From: Polytrichum commune
Taxonomy: Eukaryota; Streptophyta; Polytrichopsida; Polytrichales; Polytrichaceae
DNA length: 39,644 bases
Reading direction: 5' to 3'
Assembly: GCA_950295325.1 (NCBI GenBank)
Contig: OX485807.1
Span: forward strand, 48,908,796 to 48,948,439
The translations under genes and the position numbers were made by a program. Shown here piece by piece: positions 12,608-22,627 of this stretch. Under the pieces are notes generated by a model that was given only the letters and a program-made list of their open reading frames with translations, searched no databases and was not told the DNA's origin. Position 1 is the stretch's first letter. Every line of letters starts with the position of its first letter.

Positions 12608-14888
12608 GAGGCAAACTTTCATCTATCTTACCGGTCAACTACCATTAGGAATCTGGAATGCCACATCTGAGCACAATCTGCATGTTGCACTGGGAGTAAG
12701 ATGTAATATTCTGTGACAGAGTGCAGTTGCAAGGTTTCCAGGATGGATTAAGTAAACAGTAAAGTGGAATGAAATGGAGCAACTCACTGAGGACGAATGA
12801 CTTAAGCCTGGTGTAAAGTTCAGTTGTAAGTTATAAGTTATCCACATAGTAATTTCCTTTTAAAGATATCCATGTGCAATTTGGTATCGAAAGTTGCTAG
12901 ATTCGATGGGATACTTGCTGATGATCTGCAGCAAGTGGAGCCTTGACTCCACAGAGAGTGACTCCGTCTCTTGCGATTAGCATGAGTTCAATAGGGTTAC
13001 TGCGAAATCCAAGCAAATGCCTGAGTGAGTGACTGAGTGAGTGAGTGGGAGTGTGTGAATGCCACCGTCCAGAGTAACTTATCATTGCACATTATTATTG
13101 TGCAGGAAAGAAGTTTCATCTGAGTGCTTTTGATTCGTAGGGGCTTGCAGGGAGGTTGATAAGATAAGTAAGGGCTTATTGCAGCACGTGCATTTCTGCA
13201 GCAAACACTTTTAATGTGTCAACTCTGAAATGACAGACACAATGTGTTTGTATCAGTATATTTGTCGCCATTTTCAAGCTTTGGCGATGTCCTTACACAC
13301 TGGCCACAAGGTATTAAGCATACTCTGAATAAGAATTGGGTTGTGTCTCGCGGATTGCTTCCAGGGCATGACTGAATGAATGTACCTAAGAGGGTTGTGT
13401 CCGGACTCTTCACGGTGAAAGCTTCTGTCTGTAACATTGGAGCATTTGAGGTGCGCACAAATTCTGCAGTGGAGTCGATAGGCATGGATGTCGCGATTTC
13501 GAACATCTGGGGCAATGGTGTGGCCGAATGATTCGCTTCGGTGTGTCGACTGGGCATGACATTGTGGCAACCTCAGCATCGAGCACTTTGAAGGTGGATT
13601 TTTCTCTCTTTATGGGCTCTTCATCTTTAGGTTTTAGTAGGATCGTCCATCACACCCGAAAGGGCGCCTGCAACGATGGAGGTTCTCTGTCACTGCATTT
13701 TCGGTGCATTATGCTGATGATTTCTTAGAACAAGGATTCTAGGTAAGAAGAACCCCCCTGCGTCTTTAACCTCGTTCGGCAACACTAAGTATTGAATGAA
13801 GCATCTGCTGCGAAATGTGGCTCGATTCTTCACCTTGAGGATATTCGCTTCCAAAAGACTCTGGAGATGACACTCTTTCCTTCGTTGTTTTGTTCATCTG
13901 GGTCACATCTAATTTTCTTAAGGATCACCGGTAACCCCAAAGAGAATTGAAGTCACGCTTGTGACCCCTTTCTTTCTATCTTTTCTGGCAATCTTTAACT
14001 TCCTGTACACAACTCACAAGCACGAAACAGAGCCCACCCACATTGCCGATATCACGATGCAACTGGTCGAGTTTGTGAATTTAGGTTTCCGTATTCCTCG
14101 AATGGCTCTCCAGTGAGTTCAGAAACGGACGCCTCAATTGATCCTAGGTTTTTGGATACTTCGGTGTCCATAGATGCCATTTTCGTCGCTCAGTAGGGTT
14201 AAGTCTATTGCTGAGTTTGAAGAATAAGCATCACTTGAGCAAGGTATTTGTATTCGTTACGGGATGCCCCTGCATTTACAAGTCATCGATGTGTTATTGT
14301 AAATGTTTCGTAGAGTGCTCTTGGGGAGAGTGAAATATTCCAGAGAGAAACGCCTTCTTTTTATTGAAGGCTACAGATTTCTCCGAGTCGCTGCTTGGCT
14401 TCCAAATCTCAATATATGGCCCATGATCAGCTCCAACCTCGCTCAACAACATCACAGTGTTTAAACCAAAAGATTGGATATCTACGTCCCAAAATTGGAA
14501 AATTTCTGACTTGTACAGAATAAATTCGAGGTCTACTTACTTAATAGGAAGTTGTTGAGTGCGCATATATGTGAATGACTCGAAACCTGGTCACCAGATT
14601 ACAGGATCTCTTACCATAACTAATAGCGCAACTTCATTCTTGTTTGGCAGAGGTGTACATGCAGGACATTGATAGTGCTTAACCTGTGCGAAGAAATTGT
14701 TGATGGTGTTGATGAACCTCTTAGATCTCTTCATCATGTTATGGTGACAGCTCTTTCTTTTTCAGGGTTTCAAGCTTCCTCAACCGCTTCCGTTTGATTT
14801 TCCTTGCAGAGGTAGTAGATGTCCAATTTGACAGCATTGGTACCGGCATCTTGACAATAGCATTGGATCAGAACAAGAGGACACAGAG
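12608..14888. other. Upstream region of the first glycosyltransferase-like gene
   Basis: Base composition is closer to genic DNA than in the flanks. Open frames at 13219-13557 (minus), 13528-13728 (plus) and a short plus frame from about 13377 have no recognisable motif. The region probably contains the promoter and leader of the gene at 14889, but I cannot place a transcription start. Confidence 0.4.
13743..14809 (+). other. Possible 5'-leader intron(s) of the 14889 gene
   Basis: A strong donor-like AG/GTAAGAAG lies at 13741-13748. Two good acceptors follow, TTTCTTTTTCAG ending at 14765 and GATTTTCCTTGCAG ending at 14809. Splicing to the second would leave an 80-nt leader before the ATG at 14889. 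This is a prediction from splice-site shape only. Confidence 0.3.
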
Positions 14889-15770
14889 ATGTCGGTCACA
14901 AAGGAATGGAATCCACCCGAATTGGTGATGAAAGTATTTCTAATTGTGGGGCTACTTACCACGAGCATTTTCATCACACGAGCTGTGGTGCTCGCAACTC
15001 TTGAGGACGACGTAGCCGACGATTGGTCGCCGGAAGCGCAGTGGTGCCTCGTAACCCCCTGGGAAGATTCCAACCTGCAAGGTCACGTGGTGAGCTCAGT
15101 CCAAGCCCGATATGATCTGGTTGCTGGAGCTCTCACTAACATGAGCATCCAGCCTCATCAATTTGTTCCCCGCAACATCATCAATGGGCCTGTAAAGTGG
15201 CCCATGGTAGAATCTGACAGAGCATTTAAAGGCAAAGACTGGGAGATTGTGTCAAAGAAGATGGCGTTCTTACAGCTTCTGTTCGAGTTTGTGAGTGACA
15301 GAGAAGCCAGTATCAATTCGTGGAGGTTCTTTTTCGAGGACGACATGCTCTTGCACCCCGCTTTGGAACCTAGGGCGGCAAGGGAAGCGATCAATGCAGG
15401 CATGAAACTCTCAAATGGCGATGGTGTCATGTTTCTGGGCCTATGTGGCTCCCACGAGTGTGTCCCAGTTGGGACATATCTTCATCAAGGATTGAAAGCT
15501 TCACAGTGCAATACACAGTGTTCTCACGCCTTTGGATTTACGCAGTGGAAAGCAGCTGGATTCTTATCTTTCTTGACAGATCTTCAACAACCCGTAGACT
15601 ACGACAGCACGAGGCCGTTAACATTTGATGACCTAATCCATGCTTATGCGGCCAAAGTGCACATGATTTGGGCATTGGGAAGCAATTTGAACCATCCTGC
15701 ATTCCCACCGGACTCCAATCACACTGGCATATTCTATCAAGATCTACGAGTTCGAACAACTCAATCGTGA
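14889..15770 (+). CDS. Membrane-anchored GT25-like glycosyltransferase, EDD intact
   Basis: This 293-residue protein has a short N-terminal tail, one hydrophobic segment (about residues 14-38: VMKVFLIVGLL onward) and a soluble domain. That is a type II topology typical of Golgi glycosyltransferases. The core INSWRFFFEDDMLLHP places an acidic EDD at residues 150-152 after a beta-strand-like stretch, and CSHAFGFTQWKAAGFL follows at about 211-226. This order (SxxW..., EDD, then an HA-x-x-x-T-x-x-A-A block) resembles GT25-type GT-A enzymes, where the acidic motif binds metal and nucleotide-sugar. NxS/T sites occur at N84 and N277. The ATG at 14889 is the first in frame and precedes the hydrophobic anchor. 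The coding part has no intron. A diverged paralogue lies 4.8 kb downstream, with a Tigger element between them. Sugar donor and acceptor are unknown. The family call is by motif only and could be another GT-A family. Confidence 0.65.
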   Translation: MSVTKEWNPPELVMKVFLIVGLLTTSIFITRAVVLATLEDDVADDWSPEAQWCLVTPWEDSNLQGHVVSSVQARYDLVAGALTNMSIQPHQFVPRNIINGPVKWPMVESDRAFKGKDWEIVSKKMAFLQLLFEFVSDREASINSWRFFFEDDMLLHPALEPRAAREAINAGMKLSNGDGVMFLGLCGSHECVPVGTYLHQGLKASQCNTQCSHAFGFTQWKAAGFLSFLTDLQQPVDYDSTRPLTFDDLIHAYAAKVHMIWALGSNLNHPAFPPDSNHTGIFYQDLRVRTTQS

Positions 15771-17385
15771 CAAACAAACTTGCGTTGAGTTTCTCTTGTG
15801 ATTGGAGGACAGGGTTGCCTGTTAACCCCATCATTTCATCGGAGCATTCCATGCAAATGTTGGGCGATGCTGGCTTGAAGACATGATGTATGAACTTGGG
15901 AGAAAAAAATTACATGAGGCTTTGATACAAGTCTGAGCTTGTCAGCTCCACTTTCTCAAGTTTCCATCACGAAGTACAGCCTGCAATGGCAACTTTGGCG
16001 GATTCTATTTTCACTGGTAATTGAAGTCCAAAGGTCAGTCAAATGGCCAGCCACAGAAGGTTGCCATGAGAGGTGAGAAATCTGCTCCTCTAAATGTGTA
16101 GACCATCAAATTCATGAAGAACCTGTCAAACATGACGATGTTCTAGAAGACTGCGCGTTCGGACGACAAAGATGCAGTTCACAGGTGCAACTAACTTCCT
16201 TGATTTAAGATTTTTCTGAAGCTGCAGATTCCAAAGCAGCCACACCATGAGTTGTTTCAACCTCCCAGGAACTAATTATGTATGACCTAGACTGTATGAA
16301 AGTAAAACTATTTTCTGTCTGAAGGTCGGAGTTCGGACTTGTAGTGCAACGTCAAGGTTGGAGTCACCATATGTACTGTAATATAGCAAATCGGGAAGTG
16401 ATGTCAGATTCTTGAGGCACATCCGTCAGAAATCAATTCGTCAAGGGGATCTTGGAGATGTTACCTAGATTTGTACTAGGGAAGAGGCCTCACGGATGAT
16501 CATTATAGCGACCTCAACATTCTAAATCTAAACTTTCTAGGTAGTTGACCATTGTCGATGACTTATATATTTAGAATGAAGAAGGTTTTCCAATTTGTCT
16601 TCTGTTGTAGTTCCTGGAAGATGCCAACTTCGCTTGAGAAAACACCTGAGGCCAGGTATATCTGCAGAATTCAAGATGCACGGTATTTGAATTTTTTTCT
16701 TGAATGACTCACCTTGTAAGTAGCACGTTGTTACCTTGATGATGACTTACTGTGTACTCTAGAGTTCTGCATTTGAGAACCTGAATGACGAGTGTGGCCA
16801 TCCTTTGCCTCTTCCTCATGTTTGAGGTCGTACTCTGGAAATGTCCACCTTGCCTGCCTTTCTGCTCCTCAAGTATGTTCACAGATTACGGATTACAAAC
16901 ATATTGAGGGTTGTAGCAGACATTGAGGAATGACGTTCAGGTATACCTGCCTAATTCATGCCTGTCGTGATAAAAATGCACATTCCTGAAAATATGTTCA
17001 AGTCTGCCCAACTTACTTTCAGTCACACCTTTGTGCGGGGTAGCAACATCCATGAGATGGAGAATGGAAATGGTTGATGATTGATAGAGTATTCTTATGT
17101 GCCTCGCCTTGTGCTCATCCTCTCTTTTATCGTTCCAGCTTCAAGCTCGCTATAGTTTAGGGGATGTGGAGAGTGCCCTAGTTGTCTATCTTCACATGTC
17201 TCAATCTAAAGTGAAATAACTTATTTAGCTATGGAAATTGCTTCACCTAAGTTCCTGACGATGTCCTTCGCAGATTGATTAAGATACAGAATCTGTACCA
17301 CTTCAAATGCGCTGTGCGCTCGTAGTTGACTGGACGCCTCCGTTCCATCGATACAGTATACCTAACCTATGGCAATGGAGAAGGT
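15771..17385. other. 3' flank and spacer before the Tigger element
   Basis: No gene is supported. Presumably the 3' UTR and terminator of the upstream gene lie in the first few hundred bases. AGTAAAACTATT near 16300 and other AT-rich motifs are too weak to call a polyadenylation site. Confidence 0.4.
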
Positions 17386-17387
17386 TA

Positions 17388-17514
17388 CAGTCTAACCTTG
17401 ATAATGTCACCCTTGTTAATAGAACACCTTGATATTGTCACCTAAAAGTTTGAAACCGACTTTCATAGTGTAAATCTCCCTCGTTATTATCCCTATCACC
17501 CTTGATAATGTCAC
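17388..17514 (+). repeat. Left TIR and subterminal repeats of the Tigger element
   Basis: The TIR (17388-17410) is followed by imperfect copies CCTTGATATTGTCAC at 17427-17441 and CCTTGATAATGTCAC at 17500-17514. Such repeated boxes are likely transposase binding sites. Confidence 0.75.
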
Positions 17515-17666
17515 TATTTTTTTCCAAAATCCGTAGTGTAAATGTGATAATATCAAGTATGGGTGGATTGTATGCGTGGGCATGGGTTCAATATTATTGT
17601 TCATGGGTGAGCATGGGCTAAAGCAAAGCATATTGGAAGGGGTCATTGAATGACCTCTCAAAATGA

Positions 17667-19065
17667 ATGGTCATTATGCAAAAGGCTAAGGAGTTGAGGG
17701 ATTCATTTGGCATATCTGATACCGAGTTCAAGCTTTCTCATGGGTGGTTGCAAAATTTCAAAACTCGACATGGAATAAAGTGTTATTATCTGCATGAAGA
17801 AAGTGGAGATGTAGATGGAGTTGGAGTTGCATTGGCCATGGCAAAGATCCCATTCATATTGAAGAAATATGATCTAGAAGACATCTTCAATTTTGATGAG
17901 ACATGTTTGTATTATAGAGCCTCTCCTTGCAAGACTTTGAATATTGGGAAGGTGAAAGGAAATAAGAAACAGAAGGACCGTGTGACATTGGGGCTTTGCA
18001 CTAATATCTCAGGGAAGGAGCGATTGAAGCTTGTTTTCATTCACAAATCAGCGCATCCCAGATGCTTTCCTCGGAGTTTTGATCCAAATAGTACATAGTA
18101 CTATTATTCTAACAATTCAGCCTGGATGAATGGTGATGTTTTTACACATTGGGTGAAGAGTGACAACCGAAGAATGGCATTGAAAGACAAAAAGATTTGC
18201 ATTATTATGGATAATACAGGAAGCCATGATATCCATGGTGAGGTCAAGAAAGTTATAGAGGGTTTAATGCTTTTGTACTCTCCCATATCACTATCTTGTT
18301 CCTTCCACCAAATGTGACTTCAGTTGTTAGCCTTTGGATCAAGGAGTGATTGCAGCATTCAAAATGTGCTATAAGGGCAAGCTTGTTGCCTAGACTTTGC
18401 AACAAATTGATAACAACTCAAATGAAGATTTGGGGAAACTGAATGTTGATCTATTTCAAGCTATGCTATGGTGTGTGGCGGCATGGCATGAATTAGATGA
18501 TCAAACCATTAGAAATTGTTGGAGAAAGTCCGCCATATTGCCTATTGAGTGGAATGCAGATATCAACAATTTTGATGAATGTATGAAGTCCAAAATGGAG
18601 GAAGCAGCTTTGGAATCGGGCAATCTCATCGCCGCATTGAATTTGGGTTTGGATGTCGAAGGCAAGCCTGTAGAAAAGCTTTGTCCTTTGGAGCACATAA
18701 ACATGGAAGGTGAAGATGATTTTGAGGTGGAATATTCTATTGAGGAGCTTGTGCAATTAATGCAAGATGGCGAACATGTTCTTGATTTCATGGAAGTAGA
18801 CCCATTGATTGTTGGTAGCAGTGATGAAGAGTCTAAAGTAGTGAAGCTAAGCGATGCACAAAAATATGCTAAAGATGTTTTGAATTTTATGGCTAGCCAA
18901 GGTTCTCGGATTTTCAACACTTTGGAGTTGTTAGGAATGGAAAAAATCCATGACAAACTCATTAGAATTGGTGTTGCACATTTAACATCAACAAAACAAT
19001 GTGACATTAGAAGCTTCTTTGTCTCTAGTGAGAGGTCTTTACCTGATCTCATTGACACATTATGA
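17667..19065 (+). pseudogene. Tigger-like (DDE_1) transposase, broken
   Basis: The recognisable order is as follows. First a CENP-B-type helix-turn-helix (KAKELRDSFGISD, GWLQNFKTRHGI). Then the first acidic block NFDETCLYY (about 17890-17915), the second block CIIMDNTGSHD (about 18200-18230), LFLPPNVTSVV (18293-18325), and the third block PLDQGVIAAFK (about 18333-18365). A long C-terminal tail runs to the stop at 19063. The frame is broken by TAG at 18096-18098, a shift near 18255, a 1-nt loss near 18330 that splits the third acidic block from the preceding strand, and a TAG near 18390. Some 60 N-terminal residues (first helix-turn-helix) cannot be read cleanly upstream of 17667. The family cuts and pastes its element at TA. 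This copy cannot do so unaided. Confidence 0.9.
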
Positions 19066-19184
19066 TGTGCTCTTGTTATTATTCACAATTTTGAATTAGA
19101 TTTTACATTCAAAAACATTGAAGTCTCGTATTTTCTTTTTTCTTTTTTACATTGTAATTTTATTTTGATTTTCTACCTATTTTT

Positions 19185-19307
19185 TTGATAATATCACATT
19201 ATGCACAAATCTTCAAAATGTGACATTATCAAAAATGTCACGTCACACCTTGTTTATATCACTCTTTTTGGTGAAACGGATGGTGTGACATTATCAAGGT
19301 TAGACTG
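19185..19307 (-). repeat. Right TIR and subterminal repeats of the Tigger element
   Basis: The TIR (19285-19307) is preceded by GTGACATTATCAA at about 19220-19232 and GATAATATCACATT at about 19187, which mirrors the arrangement at the left end. Confidence 0.7.
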
Positions 19308-19309
19308 TA

Positions 19310-20578
19310 CAATCAAACAATATGAAATAAATTGTACTTTAAGAGCGTTATTTCACGAGATCCCAGTCGTTTTCAAATAAAAATGAATCTAAGTTACTGC
19401 TGCTTAAGTGACGCGGTTGCGGTGATGGTCAGACGGCGCTTGGATGAATAAAAGAGAGCAGAACATGCACTACTTGTTCAAAGCTAGCCTCACCGATGAC
19501 GCCCCTCTTATTCCAACTAAACAAACTTTTTCTGTAAGAAAAATCAAATGATACGTGTTACATGTTTCGCCCGGCGCTTTGCTACAATCGGAAGTCTAAG
19601 AGTGCTATATATGCAAAAGCCTCGAGAAGCAACGCCAAAGGTCGTTTCGTACCTGCCAAAAGCAGCCTTGCTACAGCTGATATCGGAGCACGCTTGTAGC
19701 CGACTCATTCGCCAGCGGCTCTTTTTGCAACGTTGCTACTTGCAGTGAAGGAGATCCAGAGTTTAGAAGAAAATGTGGCAACCTTATTATTTACAAGCAC
19801 ATGCATCTCATTCTACGCTTTGTAGAAAAGACCTGCACCACTGCAGTGATCTTCTAGACTTTCCCGGAACGCGGGAACAGGTTTATCCTTGTGTAAACAT
19901 CGTGTCCGAGAAAATCCAACGATTAAGGTGCTTCTGACAAGGAGGAGTGGTGTTTTCTTTACAGGCTTTTCGCATTGCAAGAAAGCTTGTGGACCGCGAT
20001 GCAAAGAGGAGCGCCAGGTGTTCGATGAGACTTCCGGAACTGCTCGATTCATAACCTTGGCACCCTCGATTCATGACCTAAAAAGAACTCTGAAAGGTGC
20101 GTATAACGCAGATCCAGAAACTCCTACACTTCAATGATCCCCTTCTGTTCAGGATTGTAACATTTCCAGTAAGTATGTAGAAGCGCAAGAGCTTTAGGGG
20201 TTTGGTGGGTGTTTATGTTTTCATCACATTCTTACGTAAACGAGGTAAATGTTGGATCACAGGTGCAAGGCTCTTGTTCTTTTTGTGATATAGCCAAATG
20301 CCTTGACGGGATGGCAAATTGCAATGTTTCTTGATACCGAAGCTCTTCATCTTGAGAATGCCAGTTTGCATGTCTCAAGATAACTTATGTTCTCCGGCAT
20401 TCTCGAATCAAATTCAATTTGAGCACGGAATCTGAACCTCGAACGATCTTTCTGTATTGGCTAACCATCCGTTATTAAAAGCGGATACCACCATCACTGA
20501 CACAGTAACACACGCCTGCAGATTGATCCTTAATCGATAAGGTCTGCTGCTCTTGGGATATTAGTGAGGCAGACAGCC
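19310..20578. other. Upstream region of the second glycosyltransferase-like gene
   Basis: The region is relatively GC-balanced. It contains small open frames at 19548-19748 and 19889-20137 (plus) with no recognisable motif. It likely holds the promoter and leader of the gene at 20579. Confidence 0.4.
20169..20521 (+). other. Possible 5'-leader intron of the 20579 gene
   Basis: Donor-like CCA/GTAAGTATG begins at 20169 and acceptor-like CGCCTGCAG ends at 20521. This would leave a 57-nt leader before the ATG at 20579, similar to the arrangement proposed for the first paralogue. The proposal rests on splice-site shape only. Confidence 0.3.
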
Positions 20579-21532
20579 ATGATGAAGTCATTGCCACAAA
20601 ATGGCTTCTCGATGCAAAAGTCTGGGATGCCCTGGATTGTAGTGCAGCTCCTTATACTTGTCAGCCTTCTCGCGTTTACCGCGATCGTTACCCGGACAAT
20701 CGTGCTTGTTGGCGAACAGCCTTACAGCACTGTCGAGTTCCAAAGAGCCGCCGCGTCTCCAGTTTGTGCATCATCAGGGCTCTCCTCGAACATTCACTCT
20801 ACCTCCTACGAATCCACACTCGATCATACGTTTGAAAGACACGGTTACATATTCAGCGCCGCGGACAAAAAGTACGAATCCGCATCAAGCATTCTAACGA
20901 CATTCGGCATTACACCGCACCAGGTTGAGCCGCTCCCATACGAGTCCAGAACAGTCTCTAACGCAATGGAAAGGTTCTACCACTCGAAGGAGTACCACGG
21001 CAACAAGCAGAACTTGAAAGCGTTTGCAAAGAGGATGGCGCACACTGAGGTTCTTCACTCATTTGTCATTGATCAGACCGCGAAAATTAATTCATGGCGA
21101 TTCTTCTTTGATGCAAACATCGCGATACATCCAAATGTCACAACTCCCATGGCCAAGGATCTCTTGGCAGAAGGCCTAAAACTCGGTTCGGCGGATGGAA
21201 TCATCTACTTTGGTTTCTGCGGACCTGCCGATTCGAACGCAGAGTCAAAAGTTCTTGGCTACGGCGTCATTGCAAACAGGACGATCAGCACGTGCACTCA
21301 TGCTTACGCCGTAACGAAGTGGAGAGCGGCAGGCATTCTCTCCCACCTCGATAACCTGAAGCTATCAGAAGAGTTGGTTCCAATTCCGCAAGAAGGGAAA
21401 CCGGTATACGATCTTTTGATGCAGAGTTATGCTTCAACTGTGACAATCCCCTGGGTGCTTGGCGTGAATTTTCGAGCTCCAGTCCCCGGTGAGGAATATT
21501 TTGGTCTCATCTATCGAGAAAGTCTGCAGTAA
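20579..21532 (+). CDS. Membrane-anchored GT25-like paralogue with EDD replaced by DAN
   Basis: This 317-residue protein is a paralogue of the 14889 product. I start it at the ATG at 20579, because the longer frame would need a GTG start at 20564, which is unlikely in a nuclear gene. A hydrophobic anchor spans about residues 19-43 (WIVVQLLILVSLLAF onward). Conserved blocks are ITPHQ (111-115), KRMAHTEVLHSFV (about 151-163), INSWRFFF (170-177), IIYFGFCG (208-215) and CTHAYAVTKWRAAGIL (about 239-254). Directly after INSWRFFF it reads DAN (178-180), where the first gene has EDD, so two of three acidic residues are lost. The frame is open over its full length and the flanking motifs are kept, which argues against simple decay. 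It may be a pseudoenzyme, a partner of the first protein, or an enzyme with a changed metal site. NxS/T sites include N186 and N233. Confidence 0.65.
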   Translation: MMKSLPQNGFSMQKSGMPWIVVQLLILVSLLAFTAIVTRTIVLVGEQPYSTVEFQRAAASPVCASSGLSSNIHSTSYESTLDHTFERHGYIFSAADKKYESASSILTTFGITPHQVEPLPYESRTVSNAMERFYHSKEYHGNKQNLKAFAKRMAHTEVLHSFVIDQTAKINSWRFFFDANIAIHPNVTTPMAKDLLAEGLKLGSADGIIYFGFCGPADSNAESKVLGYGVIANRTISTCTHAYAVTKWRAAGILSHLDNLKLSEELVPIPQEGKPVYDLLMQSYASTVTIPWVLGVNFRAPVPGEEYFGLIYRESLQ

Positions 21533-22570
21533 CCATCCCGAATTTATCATCAAACATTCTTCGATGCGCTTTCGCTGCGAAATTATGCTCTGCAATCCGC
21601 CGATGTGCTGAGTGTAGGTCATTGATCTGCGAATTTGTACAGGTAAATCAACTAGTCCTTGTTAGCATTCATATCTTCTCTCTCCGCCAATGATACAGGA
21701 ATCAATTTTTGCCACTTTTTAAAATGGCTGGTGTATCACGTAAATGAAACTATGATAAAAGCCTTAACAATCTTTTCTCACATCAGAAAAGCTTACTATC
21801 ATAGATAGGTTTAGCTTATGAGACAGTAAATACTTCCTGTAGAGATAATCTAGTGCTCATATAGCATATAGACCAACATTCTATATATTTCTTCAACTAA
21901 CCTGTTTGAAGTGCACATCCTGTGGTCAGTTCGTGATAGCAATCTTATTGATCACCTTTCGAGAAATCGGCTATGTCCCCTTGTCCACATTCTTAAATTC
22001 TCTTTTATACCAATTCAAATGATGCTTAACAGCAAGCTTCTGAAATACATCCTACAGAAGAAGGTTAGAAGTGTCATTTCAACCCTCTCTACATGCAGTT
22101 CTTCATGGATAGGTTTAGCTCATGTGAATGTTTGCTGTAGAGAGAATTTAGTAGTCATTTCAGAATCAAATTTACATTTTGCTGTCTTTCTTCACAGAAA
22201 GAGGTTAACTGAACTCTAACCGAAGCACTTAACAAGTCTTCAAATTGACAATGTTCAAGTAGAGTGGCATGTAGTCAAACTGTCTAGTTCTTCAAAGAAT
22301 AACGTAACATGCGCATTTTAGTGTTGATCTAATTAAGTGGGAGTGCTTATAAAGCGAGACTAATGTAGCTCAAACCAAAAGGTCTCAAGATGAGTAGATG
22401 AGTAGATGAACAACCAAGTGATCGGCATTCCAGTTTCTTGGTACAAAGTGTCAAGAGAATACAAGTGTATTCCACATGTGAATAATAAAAGAGGCTCCGG
22501 GGTCAGAGGAAGATTGAATCAGCTTATGTGACTTCCTGTAAAGGTTGGGTGGAGAGCTTTATTTTCTCCC

Positions 22571-22573
<3 letters not shown>
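21533..22573. other. 3' flank and intergenic, no gene
   Basis: An open frame at 21911-22219 has no recognisable motif. AT-rich 3'-UTR-like sequence follows the stop codon. Confidence 0.4.

Positions 22574-22624
<51 letters not shown>
22574..22624. repeat. (CT)25 microsatellite
   Basis: An uninterrupted CT run of about 50 bases, preceded by CCCAATT. Confidence 0.97.

Positions 22625-22627
<3 letters not shown>

Larger units (their letters stand above)
17388..19307 (+). mobile_element. Tigger/pogo-type DNA transposon, complete ends, dead
   Basis: Perfect 23-bp inverted ends start CAGTCTAACCTTGATAATG (17388-17410 and 19285-19307). Each is bordered by TA (17386-17387 and 19308-19309), the insertion site of the Tc1/mariner-pogo group. 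The ends match the known Tigger pattern CAGT, then AACC, then TTGATAAT. Copies of the CTTGATAATGTCAC box recur inside both termini. The 1.92-kb body carries a transposase of the DDE_1/CENP-B type that is no longer intact. Confidence 0.92.

Noticed and set aside
13219-13728. Overlapping open frames upstream of the first glycosyltransferase-like gene
   Set aside because: No motif, frames on both strands compete, and the position fits a leader or promoter better.
18501-19058. 185-codon minus-strand open frame inside the Tigger element
   Set aside because: It is antisense to the transposase C-terminal part, which has clear family motifs on the plus strand.
20564-20578. Upstream GTG start for the second glycosyltransferase-like gene
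   Set aside because: A GTG start is very unlikely in a nuclear gene; ATG at 20579 precedes the hydrophobic anchor and fits better.
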